Positions 44,967 to 54,886 of a stretch of 64,000 bases of DNA are shown here, one piece after another. Origin of the DNA: JAPOXR01 sp965214695. GTDB lineage: Bacteria; Pseudomonadota; Alphaproteobacteria; Rhodobacterales; Rhodobacteraceae. Both the position numbers and the translations under genes were made by a program. The DNA is taken from assembly GCA_965214695.1 (NCBI GenBank), contig OZ243967.1, positions 2,914,001 through 2,978,000 on the forward strand, in the 5' to 3' direction. Numbering within the stretch: the stretch's first letter is position 1; every line of letters starts with the position of its first letter. The notes beneath the pieces were generated by a model that worked only from the letters and a program-made list of their open reading frames with translations, did no database searches and was not told where the DNA came from.

Positions 44967-46229
44967 ATGATGACCAGCGATTTTGCAATCCTGAATGAAC
45001 TGTTCCTGCGGGCGGTGCAAGCGGCCGACCCGGCTGCAGCACTTGCGCGCAACCTCCCGGCGGACCGCAGTTGCCCTGCCGTCGTGGTTGGTGCAGGAAA
45101 GGCATCCGCACGCATGGCCGCAGAGCTGGAGCAATGCTGGGACGGCCCGCTCGGCGGGGTGGTGGTGGTTCCGTACGGGTTCGGGCAGGAATGCCGGACC
45201 ATCGAGGTTCTGGAAGCATCGCATCCGGTCCCGGACCGGAACGGGATGATGGCGGCCCGACGCCTGGTCGGTGCAGTCTCGGAGCTTTGCGCCGATGACC
45301 TGGTCATTGCCCTGGTGTCGGGTGGCGGCTCGGCCCTGCTGCCCCTGCCCCCGGCGGGGGTGTCGCTGGAGGACGAGATCGCACTCAACCGGACCCTGCT
45401 TGCATCAGGGGCACCGATTTCGGCCATGAATGCCATCCGGAAACAGGTGTCGTCCATCAAGGGCGGCCGCCTTGCGCTTGCCGCCGCCCCGGCCCGGGTC
45501 GTGACCTATGTCCTGTCCGATGTTCCGGGCGACGATCCCGCCCAGGTTGCATCGGGACCAACAATTCCCGACCGGAATGGTGCCAGCGAGGCCCTGGAAT
45601 ACCTGGATCGCTACCAGATCCGGGCCACCGGGCGGGTTCTCGATCACATCAGGAGTCGGGCCGACCCGCCGCCGATGCCCGATCATCCGGCATTTGCCGC
45701 CAATGGCGTCCACATCATCGCCTCTGCCGGCATGTCGCTCGAAGCCGCGGCCTCGGCAGCCGGGGAGCACGGCCTCGAGCCGGTCATCCTCTCCGATTCG
45801 ATCGAAGGGGAGGCTCGCGAGGCCGGTAGGGTCATGGCGGCGATGGTCCGGGAAATCGTTCTGCATGACCGACCGTTCAGCAAGCCGGTGGTGCTTTTGT
45901 CCGGTGGAGAGACCACCGTCACGCTCGACAGGAAGGGGCGAGGAGGCCGAAACTCGGAATTCCTGCTGTCATTTGCGCTGGCCGTTGACGGCTTGCCCGG
46001 GATCGCCGCCCTGGCAGCCGATACCGACGGAATTGACGGCACCGAAACCAATGCCGGGGCCGTGGCCAGTGGCGCCACGGCCGGGGACATCTCGAAACGC
46101 GGGTTGAGCCCGGCAGTCCTGCTCCACCAGCACGAATCCTGGCTCGCATTCGAGGCCATAGACGCCCTGGTTGAGACCGGCCCGACCGGCACCAATGTCA
46201 ATGACTTCCGGGCCATCATCATCAGGTGA
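44967..46229 (+). CDS. glycerate 2-kinase (DUF4147/MOFRL)
   Basis: The protein has 420 residues. The N-terminal DUF4147 part has VVVGAGKASARMAAELE and VSGGGSALLPLPPAGVSLEDEI. The C-terminal MOFRL domain has LSGGETTVTL, GRGGRNSEFLLSFALAV and DTDGIDGTETNAGA. It phosphorylates D-glycerate at position 2 in the glyoxylate or serine routes. This fits with the glycolate oxidase operon elsewhere in the window, though they are not linked. Confidence 0.93.
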   Translation: MMTSDFAILNELFLRAVQAADPAAALARNLPADRSCPAVVVGAGKASARMAAELEQCWDGPLGGVVVVPYGFGQECRTIEVLEASHPVPDRNGMMAARRLVGAVSELCADDLVIALVSGGGSALLPLPPAGVSLEDEIALNRTLLASGAPISAMNAIRKQVSSIKGGRLALAAAPARVVTYVLSDVPGDDPAQVASGPTIPDRNGASEALEYLDRYQIRATGRVLDHIRSRADPPPMPDHPAFAANGVHIIASAGMSLEAAASAAGEHGLEPVILSDSIEGEAREAGRVMAAMVREIVLHDRPFSKPVVLLSGGETTVTLDRKGRGGRNSEFLLSFALAVDGLPGIAALAADTDGIDGTETNAGAVASGATAGDISKRGLSPAVLLHQHESWLAFEAIDALVETGPTGTNVNDFRAIIIR

Positions 46230-46261
46230 TGACGATCGATGGTATTGCCGGCCTGCCGGAC

Positions 46262-48013
46262 CTAGGAGCGGCGCCGTGCGAACAATGTATGGTAGGCGCC
46301 GGCCCGGTGAATGTCGGCAGCTTCACTGCAAGACGTGGCAAGCGCCTCCCTGTCGATGACCGAGTCCAGGGTATGGCCGTCTTCGTCCAGCACAGGCACC
46401 AGTTCACCCTCGAACGACTCCAGCAGATCGACGGCATCGGCCAGCGTGGATGCCTCGGCCAGCCAATGGTCAGGCAGGGCGGCGCGCCCGGATGCCATCT
46501 CCCGGTCCCGCACGCCGGCGGGGTTGGCGGGGGCCATTCCAAGGAATCTCCCATCGCCATCCACGACCGCGATCCGGCTCCAGCGATAACCCGGATGCTG
46601 GTCCAGGAATTCGGCGATGGACCGGTCGCCACTGCACAGCGGCACCTCCGGGAATTCACAATCCCGCAGCGGTATCTCGGACAGGCTCGCCCGTTCCGCC
46701 AGCTTCGCGAGGTCGACCCCTGATCGCCTGATCTGCTCATCGAACACCGACTGCGCAAAAAGCTGCCGGGACACCAGGCAGGAGACGGCGACCGAGGCAG
46801 CTCCGGCCATGGTGAGAAGAGGATTGCCGGTGACCTCGAAGACCAGCAGCACCGCCGCCACCGGCACACCGATCGACGAACCCACAACCGCAGCCATGGC
46901 GCCGATTGCATACGGGGCAAGGCTGGCAGTGCCGATCAGGTCGATGGTGCCGAACGCTTTCCAGCAGAGGATTCCAAGCAGCATGCCGACCAGCAGGGCC
47001 GGACCGACAGTCCCGCCCGGGAATCCGAAACCTAGGCAGATCGCGGTCAGGACAATCTTGGCCGCGATCAGCATGGCCAGTTGCCCGGGGCCGAATGCCG
47101 CCTCGATTTCGGCGAATTTCAGGACGGTGATTCCCTCGCCGAGAACATCCGGAAGCCAGAGTGCCGCCAATCCGACCGCCAACCCTGCCAGGCCGGTCTT
47201 CGCCCAGAGCGGCACCGAGACCCGCGAGGACAACTCGCCGCAGGCGATGATCAGGCGCATGTAGATGATTGCCACCAGGCCAGCGGCGGCGCCGATCAGG
47301 ACCAGCGCCAGCATTTCCTGCGCCAGGATCACATTGACTGGCAGCACCCGGATCAGCGGCGGCCGGTCAAGCAGGGCATCGCCGGCCAGGTATCCCGTGC
47401 CGGAAGCAATGGCGGTCGGAATGATTGCCTTGATCGAGTATTTTCTGAGGACCAGCTCATGCGCAAAGACCAGTCCGGTCAGAGGCGCGCCAAAGGCGGC
47501 GGCAATGGCGGCGGCGACACCGCAGGTCATCACCGTCGGCAGCGGCGTTCTCGCCTTGATTCGCAGTGACGATACGGCCCGGCCGATCGCCGCCCCGAAC
47601 ACCACCAGCGGGCCGAACTGGCCAACCGATGCGCCGAAGCCGAGTGCGGCGGCGGCGCCGACGGTCGATGCCAGCACCGAGCGGAACCCGGGGAAGGGCG
47701 TGCCGCCCATGACGGACTTGATGACTTCCGGCGGCATGTGTGGCCTGCCATTCACGGTGAGATAGCGAACCAGCAGACCGACCAGCACGCCACCGAGCAT
47801 GGGCACCAGGAGGGTCGCCCCGACCAGGATGTCCTGCCTGTCGGTCATTCCCGACCGGGAATCGGCCGAGATCAGCAGCAAATCGTTCATCAGCGAAATC
47901 GATTCGACGAACAGGATTGCCGCCAATGCGCAGATCAGCCCGCTGACCATTGCCAGGATGCCGGTCACGGCAAGGTTGCCCAACATATGGACGGGTTTTT
48001 CCTTGACTTTCAT
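46262..48013 (-). CDS. CLC-type chloride channel with C-terminal CBS domains
   Basis: The protein has 583 residues from the ATG at 48013; upstream frame extension lacks homology. About ten membrane helices span residues 5-420. The selectivity regions are GFGASVGQFGPLVVFGAAIGR and CLGFGFPGGTVGPALLVG. In CLC antiporters the second motif contains the gating glutamate (GREGP); here it reads GQFGP, so a passive channel is more likely than an exchanger. The last 150 residues form a CBS pair (DQHPGYRWSRIAVVDGDGRFLGM and LVPVLDEDGHTLDSVIDREAL). Confidence 0.9.
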   Translation of the reverse strand: MKVKEKPVHMLGNLAVTGILAMVSGLICALAAILFVESISLMNDLLLISADSRSGMTDRQDILVGATLLVPMLGGVLVGLLVRYLTVNGRPHMPPEVIKSVMGGTPFPGFRSVLASTVGAAAALGFGASVGQFGPLVVFGAAIGRAVSSLRIKARTPLPTVMTCGVAAAIAAAFGAPLTGLVFAHELVLRKYSIKAIIPTAIASGTGYLAGDALLDRPPLIRVLPVNVILAQEMLALVLIGAAAGLVAIIYMRLIIACGELSSRVSVPLWAKTGLAGLAVGLAALWLPDVLGEGITVLKFAEIEAAFGPGQLAMLIAAKIVLTAICLGFGFPGGTVGPALLVGMLLGILCWKAFGTIDLIGTASLAPYAIGAMAAVVGSSIGVPVAAVLLVFEVTGNPLLTMAGAASVAVSCLVSRQLFAQSVFDEQIRRSGVDLAKLAERASLSEIPLRDCEFPEVPLCSGDRSIAEFLDQHPGYRWSRIAVVDGDGRFLGMAPANPAGVRDREMASGRAALPDHWLAEASTLADAVDLLESFEGELVPVLDEDGHTLDSVIDREALATSCSEAADIHRAGAYHTLFARRRS

Positions 48014-48270
48014 CGGGTGGCAACTGGCGGCAGCTGAATCTCGGATCGCCCCGACATCATACAGGCTCCGGCGAAACAATACGAATGTGCCCTGCAGGCG
48101 AGCCTGCGGAAGCAGGGGAAAGGCAGAAACGATCAAGGATTGCGACCGTCGCTGCAATCCTGGTTGCCAGGAGGAAATGACGAACTGGCTGCCTGATTGC
48201 CTTTTCCGGGAAACAGGGTATTGCGCCCCGGTGATGCAGGGAGGTGCAGACGGTGACACAAGGAGGAAGC

Positions 48271-48981
48271 ATGGGCCTCGATGAATTCAAGGTGCTGACA
48301 TTCGACTGCTACGGGACGCTGGTCGACTGGGAGACGGGAATATTCGACAATCTCCGGCCGCTGACCGATCGGGTTGCCGTGGAGCTGGACCGGGACCGGG
48401 TACTGGAAGCTCATGCCCGGCATGAATCGTCGCAGCAGGAAACGACACCGGGCATGAAGTATTCCGAACTCCTGGCCATCGTCTACCGCCGGCTGGCCGA
48501 GGAGTGGGACTCGCCCGCAAGCTGGGACGAGTGCACACGCTATGGAAACTCGGTCGGCGACTGGCCTGTCTTTGATGACACGGCGGAGGCGCTGGCCAGG
48601 CTCAAGGAGAAATACCGCCTGGCGATTCTATCGAACGTGGACAACGCCAGCTTCGCCCGATCGAATGACCGCCTCGGCGTCAAGTTCGATGCCATATTCA
48701 CCGCCGAGGATGTCGGGTCGTACAAGCCATCGGGCCGGAATTTCCACTACATGCTCGATTGCCTGGCGGAGCGCGGCATCGGCAAACACCAGATCCTGCA
48801 TGTCGCCGAGAGCCTGTTCCACGACCATGTCCCCGCCACCAGCTTCGGCATCGCCAATTGCTGGATCCACCGCCGCCATGCCAAACACGGCTACGGCGCC
48901 ACCATGAATCCAGGTACCATCCCCAACACCACCCACCGCTTCGAAAGCATGAAGGAGTTCGCCGACGCCTGTTGCGGGTAG
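48271..48981 (+). CDS. haloacid dehalogenase type II
   Basis: The protein has 236 residues from the ATG at 48271, with AAGGAGG 5 bases upstream. The HAD motifs are FDCYGTLVDWETGI (nucleophile Asp), LAILSNVDN, the lysine in GSYKPSGRNF, and HVAESLFHDHVPATSFGI. It belongs to the 2-haloacid dehalogenase type II family, but the true substrate (haloacid or a phosphate ester) is not settled. Confidence 0.88.
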   Translation: MGLDEFKVLTFDCYGTLVDWETGIFDNLRPLTDRVAVELDRDRVLEAHARHESSQQETTPGMKYSELLAIVYRRLAEEWDSPASWDECTRYGNSVGDWPVFDDTAEALARLKEKYRLAILSNVDNASFARSNDRLGVKFDAIFTAEDVGSYKPSGRNFHYMLDCLAERGIGKHQILHVAESLFHDHVPATSFGIANCWIHRRHAKHGYGATMNPGTIPNTTHRFESMKEFADACCG

Positions 48982-49078
48982 GTGATTTCCGGCCAGATCC
49001 TCCTGGGATGCCAGCGAGACGAATTCGAGGTATCAGGCCTCCTCGTGGCAATGGCGTCTCCGGGTCTGCAGAGTCATC

Positions 49079-50269
49079 GTGGCGAAGAGGTACAAATCAG
49101 TAGCCGGTCAAGGGCTTTCGTTGGCACCACCGGGTGCGGGTACGCCGCCACCCGAACTGGCAGGGCGCGACGACCTTATCGAAAGAGCCGCTGTGGCACT
49201 CGACCGGATTCGTTCCAAAAGACCGGCTCGGTGTCTTGTCCTCTATGGGCTGCGCGGGGTAGGCAAGACCATTCTTCTCAACCGAATCCGGCGTGACGCC
49301 GACAGCCTGGGGATTGCCTGTATCAACATTGAAGTTCCTGAGGTGCGGTCACTGCTTGTCTTGCTAATTCCGTCGTTGCGGGACGGTCTATTGCGGTTGA
49401 GCCGCGGAGCGGCGCTGAAAGGGAATATGTCAAGGGGCATGTGGGGGCTGGCGAGTTTCAACAGTGTCTTCAAGGTTAGACACCAGGACATTGAAGTCAG
49501 CATCGATGCGGACCCTGAGACGGGAGTTGCAGATAGCGGCGACGTTGACATCGATCTCGCGAATCTCCTTCTGACCCTTGGTAAGGCTGCGGATGAGAAA
49601 TCCACCGCATTGGTACTCTTCATTGATGCATGCCAGAACAGCAACTCGTCCCGCTGATTGCTGCGGTCCGCAGCACCAGCCAGGAGCAACTGCCGATCAC
49701 GATGGTGGCAGCAGGGCTGCCCCAGTTGTCAGGGGAATCGGCCGTGCCAATTCTTATGCAGAACGACTATTCGAATTTGCGCCTGTCGACCGTCTCAATG
49801 ACGACGATGCGCGGTCCTCTTTGGTTGTGCCTGCCTCCAGGGAAGGAGTTGCCTAAACCTGTGACGCTATCAAGGAGATTCTCGATAATGCGAGTAGTTA
49901 TCCCTACTTTCTTCAAGAATGAGGCAAGCGCAGTTGGGCTGCTGCTGAGGCCTCGCCGATCAGGCTTGCCAACGCAACGCATGCGACAACTGAAGCGCTT
50001 GCCGAACTTGATGCGAGTTTTTCCGTGTACGTCTTGATCGACCAACTCCAGCCGAAAAACGTTACATGCGCGCCATGGCCGAGCTTGGACCCGGCCCGCA
50101 CCGGTCCGGTGACATCGCGGCTCTCCTGAACAGGATTGTCACCTCGGTTGCTCCCACGCGCAGTTCGCTTGTCAGCAAGGGCATGATTTACAGCCCTGCG
50201 CATGGTGATACGGCATTTACCGTGCTGCTGTTCGATGGCTTCATGAAAAGGATCATGCCCGGACGATGA
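49079..50269 (+). pseudogene. broken AAA/ATPase gene (multiple frameshifts)
   Basis: A single ATP-binding protein of about 400 residues is spread over several frames. The first frame (from 49079) holds Walker A GLRGVGKTILLNRI and ends after Walker B LVLFIDACQ. The next frame (from 49630) continues EQQLVPLIAAVRSTSQEQLP, then the reading shifts to SYAERLFEFAPVDRL (to 49856) and to a PYFLQE stretch that runs into a stop near 49920. A last frame (50066-50269) carries MRAMAELGPGPHRSGDIAALL and the C-terminus. The gene is non-functional. Confidence 0.8.
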
Positions 50270-50337
50270 GGAAACAACCCGCATCATTGTTATCCTCCAT
50301 TCGAATATCGGCCGAGACTGCGTGAAAATTCCCGGCC

Positions 50338-50750
50338 TCAGGCACCTTCCTGGTGCCGCCTGACGATAGAGGCGACAGAGTTCCTGGAAATGCCGGGATC
50401 GCGAACAAACCGGCGGCAGCTCTGTCCCTCGTTGACAGCTTCAAGAACACGGGGAGCGGGTTTGTCCGGTTTGGGGCGGTGTCCGGTCGGGCGGCCGAGC
50501 TTCTTGCCCGCGCCTTCGCTGCAGCCAGTCCCGACTTCACGCGTTCGCTGATCAGGTCGCGCTCGAACCTGGCGATCCCGGCAAGCATGGTGGCCATCAT
50601 CCGCTCGTGCAGCGTGTCGAGTTCGAAGGTCATGCCGTTCATGGCGATGACAGAGACCTTCCAGCTGGCCAGCCTGTGCAACGTGTCGAGCAGATCCTGT
50701 GTCGAGCGGCCCCAGCGCGACAGTTCGGCGACCTGGCGCTCGCTATCCAT
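50338..50750 (-). pseudogene. remnant of a serine recombinase/resolvase
   Basis: The frame from 50750 starts within the catalytic domain (VAELSRWGRSTQDLLDTLHRLA, then FERDLISERVKSGLAAAKAR). The N-terminal part with the nucleophile serine is missing. After AAKAR a frameshift moves the homology to another frame, where GKKLGRPTGHRPKPDKPAPRV and the helix-turn-helix region run to a stop at 50338. The gene is truncated and frameshifted, a relic of a mobile element next to the toxin-antitoxin pair. Confidence 0.75.
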
Positions 50751-50783
50751 TGCGGCTTTCTGCGCCCTTGCCGGATTCCGGCT

Positions 50784-51185
50784 TCAGATGAACGGTGTCA
50801 GGCCCTCGGCTGCCGCTGCCTCGTTCAGGCGCCTGTCCAAACTCGCAAGTGAGCAACCGTAGCGCATGGCAAGCGCCAGGTAACTGGCGTCGTAGGACGT
50901 CAAGCGATGCTGGCGCGCAAGCACCATGACTTCAAGGTCGTCCGCCTCGCCCGGACAGTGGATGGGAAGCTGCCGAAGACGCACCATTGAGGAATCGGCG
51001 TAACCTTCGTCGATCCGTCCCCGGCGCTCGGCCGACAACAACAGGTTGCGCAACTCGTGCCAGAACACGTCAGGCACCCTTGCCGTTTCAGCACCAAGCC
51101 GGTCCAGTGCCAAATCAGCCAGCGCTGCCTCCTCATCCGGCAACACCCAGGCGGCCGCGACGGAAGCGTCGGGCACAAACGTCAT
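50784..51185 (-). CDS. PIN-domain toxin, VapC-like
   Basis: The protein has 133 residues. PIN-domain acids are D6 (FVPDASVAAAWVLPDE), E in FWHELRNLLLSAERR, and D in LTSYDASYLALAMRYG and LASLDRRL. The start overlaps the antitoxin stop (TGATG) at 51185, so the pair is coupled. It is probably an RNase toxin. The two genes lie inside the decayed island but appear intact. Confidence 0.88.
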   Translation of the reverse strand: MTFVPDASVAAAWVLPDEEAALADLALDRLGAETARVPDVFWHELRNLLLSAERRGRIDEGYADSSMVRLRQLPIHCPGEADDLEVMVLARQHRLTSYDASYLALAMRYGCSLASLDRRLNEAAAAEGLTPFI

Positions 51186-51427
51186 CAGCGTGTGTGCCCT
51201 TCATGGCGCCAGGACAGGATATCGGAAGTCGTCACCGCCTTCTGCTTCGCCCGCTCCCGCCGTATTGTTGCACACAGAGCGGTATCCCCACCTTTTTCAA
51301 CTACCCGCGTCACACGGGCGACCGGCGTTGTGCCGCGGCAGATCACCAGATCCTCCCCTGTCTCCACTTCCACCAGCAGTGCTGAAAGATGGGTCTTGGC
51401 CTCGCCAATTTTCACATGCCGTGTCAT
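51185..51427 (-). CDS. Phd/YefM-type antitoxin
   Basis: The protein has 80 residues from the ATG at 51427. It starts MTRHVKIGEAKTHLSALL, followed by ETGEDLVICRGTTPVARV. This is the Phd/YefM fold, with a DNA-binding N-terminus and a C-terminal toxin-binding tail. The longer frame upstream lacks homology. It is first gene of the pair and should repress the operon, possibly at the repeats at 51514-51537. Confidence 0.85.
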   Translation of the reverse strand: MTRHVKIGEAKTHLSALLVEVETGEDLVICRGTTPVARVTRVVEKGGDTALCATIRRERAKQKAVTTSDILSWRHEGHTR

Positions 51428-51513
51428 CGCTCGAATGCTCCTGGCTTGGTTCTCAGCAAAATTGCCACCGCAGCAATCTTCCGACTCAGAGGAAGAGTAT
51501 AGTCCTGAAAGAT

Positions 51514-51537
51514 ACTTGGTCAAGTGCTTGGTCAAGT
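51514..51537. promoter_or_regulatory. tandem palindromic 12-mers upstream of the Phd/PIN pair
   Basis: ACTTGGTCAAGT (51514-51525) is followed directly by GCTTGGTCAAGT (51526-51537). The first is a near-perfect palindrome (ACTTG/CAAGT around GT). The repeats lie about 90-110 bases upstream of the antitoxin start and could be operator sites, though the distance is long for a simple TA operator. Confidence 0.4.
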
Positions 51538-51974
51538 CGCAGCCAGCCCCGGAGTTTCGGACGATCACGCTGCCGCACAAGGATTTTCAGCCACGCAAGG
51601 CGACCATGGATCAGGAATACAATATGCCGGTCCTGTCGCCGGACGAATTTCGCAGCACGTTTTTCCGGCCCTTCAGCATCCGGCGCGAGAGTTGACGGAT
51701 ACCGGATGTGACTTTTCGATGTATTCCCATTCCATGAACAGCAACAGGCCGTCTTCATCCGGAGTTTTGGCTGGGGTTCCTGGAGCCGGCTCGCTCGCAC
51801 GGGCTCAGAATGGAGGCTTGCTCCCTTGACGGTCAATTCCGACGGAGTCTGTCAACCCTCTGACGTTTCATTGACAATTCCAGGGCCGGACGGTCCCGAC
51901 TTCAGGCGGGGGGGGGTGACAGAAATTTCTGATCCGTTGCCCGCTTAATCCGACAGAATTGGTCGCTCTCGTTT
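51538..51974. other. intergenic region with a G-run
   Basis: About 430 bases without a supported gene. A run of ten G residues occurs at about 51907-51916, near the 3' end of the MFS gene. Open frames here lack motifs and are treated as shadows. Confidence 0.4.
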
Positions 51975-53408
51975 CTACCGAGTGTCGGGTGGTTCGTCGG
52001 TGGGCTTGATGAGCAGCAGGGCCATAAGGGCGATGAGGGCGCAGGCTGCGAAGGGCAGGGTGCCGAGGAAGACGAAACTGGCGACGCGCCTGGCCTGGTC
52101 GGCATCGATATTGCCGGCAAAGCCGGCGGCATTGGCCAGGATGCCGCTTGTCGCCGCCCCGAGCGCGTAGCCGAGCCTGGCGATGGTCGGAATGGCCCCG
52201 GATATTCGTTCACGATCATTGTCGCCGGCAAGCTGGACCGCCCTGCGGACCAGGAAGGACCTGGACCCTCCCTGCCCAAGGCCTTCCATGGCGGCAAAGA
52301 CGAAGACGAGCCAGACCGGACCGTAGAGTACGCTGTACAGCATGCCGGGCACGCTGATGGCCACGAGGGTGACGCCGGCAGCGATGTAGATCATGTCATG
52401 GGCTGGCCTGGCTCCCGAAACGGCAATGGCCGACACCGTCCAGCCGATCGATATGCAGGCAAGGGCGTAGCCGGCAACCAGTGCCGGGGTGCCGTGAATG
52501 GTCAACAGCAGGAACGGGCCGTAGGTGATCAGGCCGGTCGTGGCCAGGTGCAGCAGCAGGATCAGGGCCAGCACGATGTTTCCTGGCCGGCGAATGTCGA
52601 ATACCCGCTGCGGCAGCAGCCGGTCGTCCTGGCGACGGCCGTCGATGGCAAGGAACCCGGCAAGCACGGCAATTCCGGCGCCAAGCAGAAGTGGCGTCCT
52701 GACCCGGTCCACCTCCAACCCGGAGAATGCCACCAGCAAGACGGCGAGCGTCAACAGCATCAGCCGCAGTACCGGGAATCCCGGCCCCGATTGCTCGATC
52801 GCGGCCTGGCGCGAATGTGTCGGTCCGAACGTAATCCAGGCGCCAAGCAGGCAGGCCTTGATGCCGAAGAAGACAAAGCCGAGACGCCAGCTGCCATGGG
52901 TGACGAACAGCGCTCCGAACAAGGGGCCGAGGAATGACGATACGCCCCAGAGGGCGGCGATCATGGCCATGGCCCGGACCACCAGCCGGCTCGGAAACAG
53001 CACCGCGGCGGCGATGAAGGACATGGCGGCAAGGCCGCCACCGCCGAGCCCCTGCAGGGCTCGCCCGATCAGCATGACCGGCATGGCAGGGGCGGCGGCG
53101 CTGATGAAGCAGCCGCAGGCGAACAGGCTGGCGGCAGCGATCATCGGCCGTGGAATTCCGAGCTTCAGCGAAAGCAGCCCGCATGCGGCGCCGGCGACGA
53201 TGGATCCGACTTCGTAGAGCGTGACATTCCAGGCGACCAGTTGGCCACCGCCGATGTCGAGCAGGATCGATGGCAGCATGGTGGCGACGAGGAGGCTGTC
53301 GGCCGCATGCAGCCACACGCCGAGGCAGATCAGCACCAGGGCGGATGCATATCGGCGATTGAGCAGTTCCGACCAGCGAACGCGATCTGCCCGGGAATGG
53401 TCGGTCAT
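51975..53408 (-). CDS. major facilitator superfamily transporter
   Basis: The protein has 477 residues from the ATG at 53408; the 19 residues of the longer frame lack homology. MFS features include LGVWLHAADSLLVATMLPSILLDIGGG, RALQGLGGGGLAAMSFIAAAVL and SFLGPLFGALFVTHGSWRLGFVFFG. Fourteen hydrophobic segments suggest the DHA2-like drug-exporter type. It is divergent from miaB. Confidence 0.88.
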   Translation of the reverse strand: MTDHSRADRVRWSELLNRRYASALVLICLGVWLHAADSLLVATMLPSILLDIGGGQLVAWNVTLYEVGSIVAGAACGLLSLKLGIPRPMIAAASLFACGCFISAAAPAMPVMLIGRALQGLGGGGLAAMSFIAAAVLFPSRLVVRAMAMIAALWGVSSFLGPLFGALFVTHGSWRLGFVFFGIKACLLGAWITFGPTHSRQAAIEQSGPGFPVLRLMLLTLAVLLVAFSGLEVDRVRTPLLLGAGIAVLAGFLAIDGRRQDDRLLPQRVFDIRRPGNIVLALILLLHLATTGLITYGPFLLLTIHGTPALVAGYALACISIGWTVSAIAVSGARPAHDMIYIAAGVTLVAISVPGMLYSVLYGPVWLVFVFAAMEGLGQGGSRSFLVRRAVQLAGDNDRERISGAIPTIARLGYALGAATSGILANAAGFAGNIDADQARRVASFVFLGTLPFAACALIALMALLLIKPTDEPPDTR

Positions 53409-53563
53409 GGCTGTTCCGGTATTCCAGGGGTCGGGCAATGGAATTCGGTGCCCGGAGATCGGCAATCGGCCAAATCGGTTTTCCGGTCAAGTGGAACCGA
53501 TTGAAGGCAATGGGGTTTCTTTGTAATCACCGTGTTCCGATGAATGACAGAGGCGGCCAGCAC

Positions 53564-54886
53564 ATGGCAAAGAGGGTCCATATCAAGACGTATGGCTGTC
53601 AGATGAATGTCTATGACAGCGAAAGAATGTCGGATGCTCTCGCCGGCTCCGGATATGCGGAAACGGGCAAGGCCGGTGACGCCGATCTGATCATTCTCAA
53701 TACCTGCCACATCCGGGAGCGGGCCACCGAGAAGATCTATTCGGAACTCGGCAGGTACAAGGCCCTGAAATCGGCCAATCCCGATCTGCGGATCGTGGTT
53801 GCCGGGTGCGTTGCCCAGGCCGAGGGCGAGGAAATCGTTCGGCGGCAACCGATGGTGGATGTCGTGGTCGGCCCGCAAGCCTACCACCGGCTTCCCGGCC
53901 TGGTCGCCCGATCGATGCGGGACGGAAGCCAAGTTGACACCGAGTTTCCCCGGGAAAGCAAGTTCGATCGCCTGCCCTCCTCGCCGGTCAGGCGGTCCAG
54001 CCCATCGGCATTCCTGACCGTCCAGGAGGGGTGTGACAAGTTCTGCACCTTCTGCGTGGTTCCCTATACCAGGGGGGCGGAGTTCAGCCGGCCGGTCGGC
54101 CGGATTTTGGCGGAGGCGGCACGGCTGGTCGAGGGCGGTGTTGTCGAGATCACGCTGCTTGGCCAGAACGTGAATGCCTATCATGGCGAAGGTCTGGATG
54201 GCCGGGAATGGTCACTGGCCAGGCTGGTTGAAGCCCTGTCGGAGCTGGACGGGCTGGAGCGGATACGGTTCACCACCTCCCACCCGCGCGACATGACCGA
54301 TGATCTCATCGAGGCACATGGGAGTTGCCGGAAGCTGATGCCCTATCTGCATCTTCCCGTGCAGTCGGGATCTGACCGGATTCTCGGGAAGATGAACCGA
54401 AAGTACACCGCCGGCGAGTATATGGAGGTCGTAGGCAAGATCAGGTCGGCCAGGCCCGACATCCTGATTTCCAGTGATTTCATCGTCGGATTCCCGGAAG
54501 AAACCGACAGTGATTTCGAGGAGACCATGTCGCTGGTCCGCGCGGTCGGGTTCGGTCAGTCCTATTCGTTCCGCTATTCGGCAAGGCCGGGGACACCGGC
54601 CAGCGAGCGCCCGCAAATTGATCCGGATGTTGCCGCCGACCGGCTGCGGAGGTTGCAGGATCTGCTCAAGGGGCAGCAACGGGAGGTCCAGCGTGCCATG
54701 GTAGGCAGGGTTCTGCCGGTGCTGTTCGAGCGTCGCGGCAGGAAGCCCGGGCAATTGACCGGCAAATCCGAATATTTGCACGCGGTGCATGCCAGCTGCG
54801 ATGACAACCTGCTCGGCAGGATCGGCACCGTGCGGGTCGTCCGGTCGGAGTCGAATTCCCTATCCGGCGAAGTGGCGGCGGTTTGA
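53564..54886 (+). CDS. miaB: tRNA-2-methylthio-N6-dimethylallyladenosine synthase MiaB
   Basis: The protein has 440 residues from the ATG at 53564; the upstream frame is an extension without homology. The N-terminal cluster cysteines are in HIKTYGCQMN, LNTCHIRE and VVAGCVAQA. The radical-SAM triad is CDKFCTFCVVPYTRG. A TRAM domain ends the protein. It adds the methylthio group to i6A37 of tRNAs. It is first in the miaB-phoH-ybeY-corC-lnt-metK-trmB block. Confidence 0.95.
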   Translation: MAKRVHIKTYGCQMNVYDSERMSDALAGSGYAETGKAGDADLIILNTCHIRERATEKIYSELGRYKALKSANPDLRIVVAGCVAQAEGEEIVRRQPMVDVVVGPQAYHRLPGLVARSMRDGSQVDTEFPRESKFDRLPSSPVRRSSPSAFLTVQEGCDKFCTFCVVPYTRGAEFSRPVGRILAEAARLVEGGVVEITLLGQNVNAYHGEGLDGREWSLARLVEALSELDGLERIRFTTSHPRDMTDDLIEAHGSCRKLMPYLHLPVQSGSDRILGKMNRKYTAGEYMEVVGKIRSARPDILISSDFIVGFPEETDSDFEETMSLVRAVGFGQSYSFRYSARPGTPASERPQIDPDVAADRLRRLQDLLKGQQREVQRAMVGRVLPVLFERRGRKPGQLTGKSEYLHAVHASCDDNLLGRIGTVRVVRSESNSLSGEVAAV

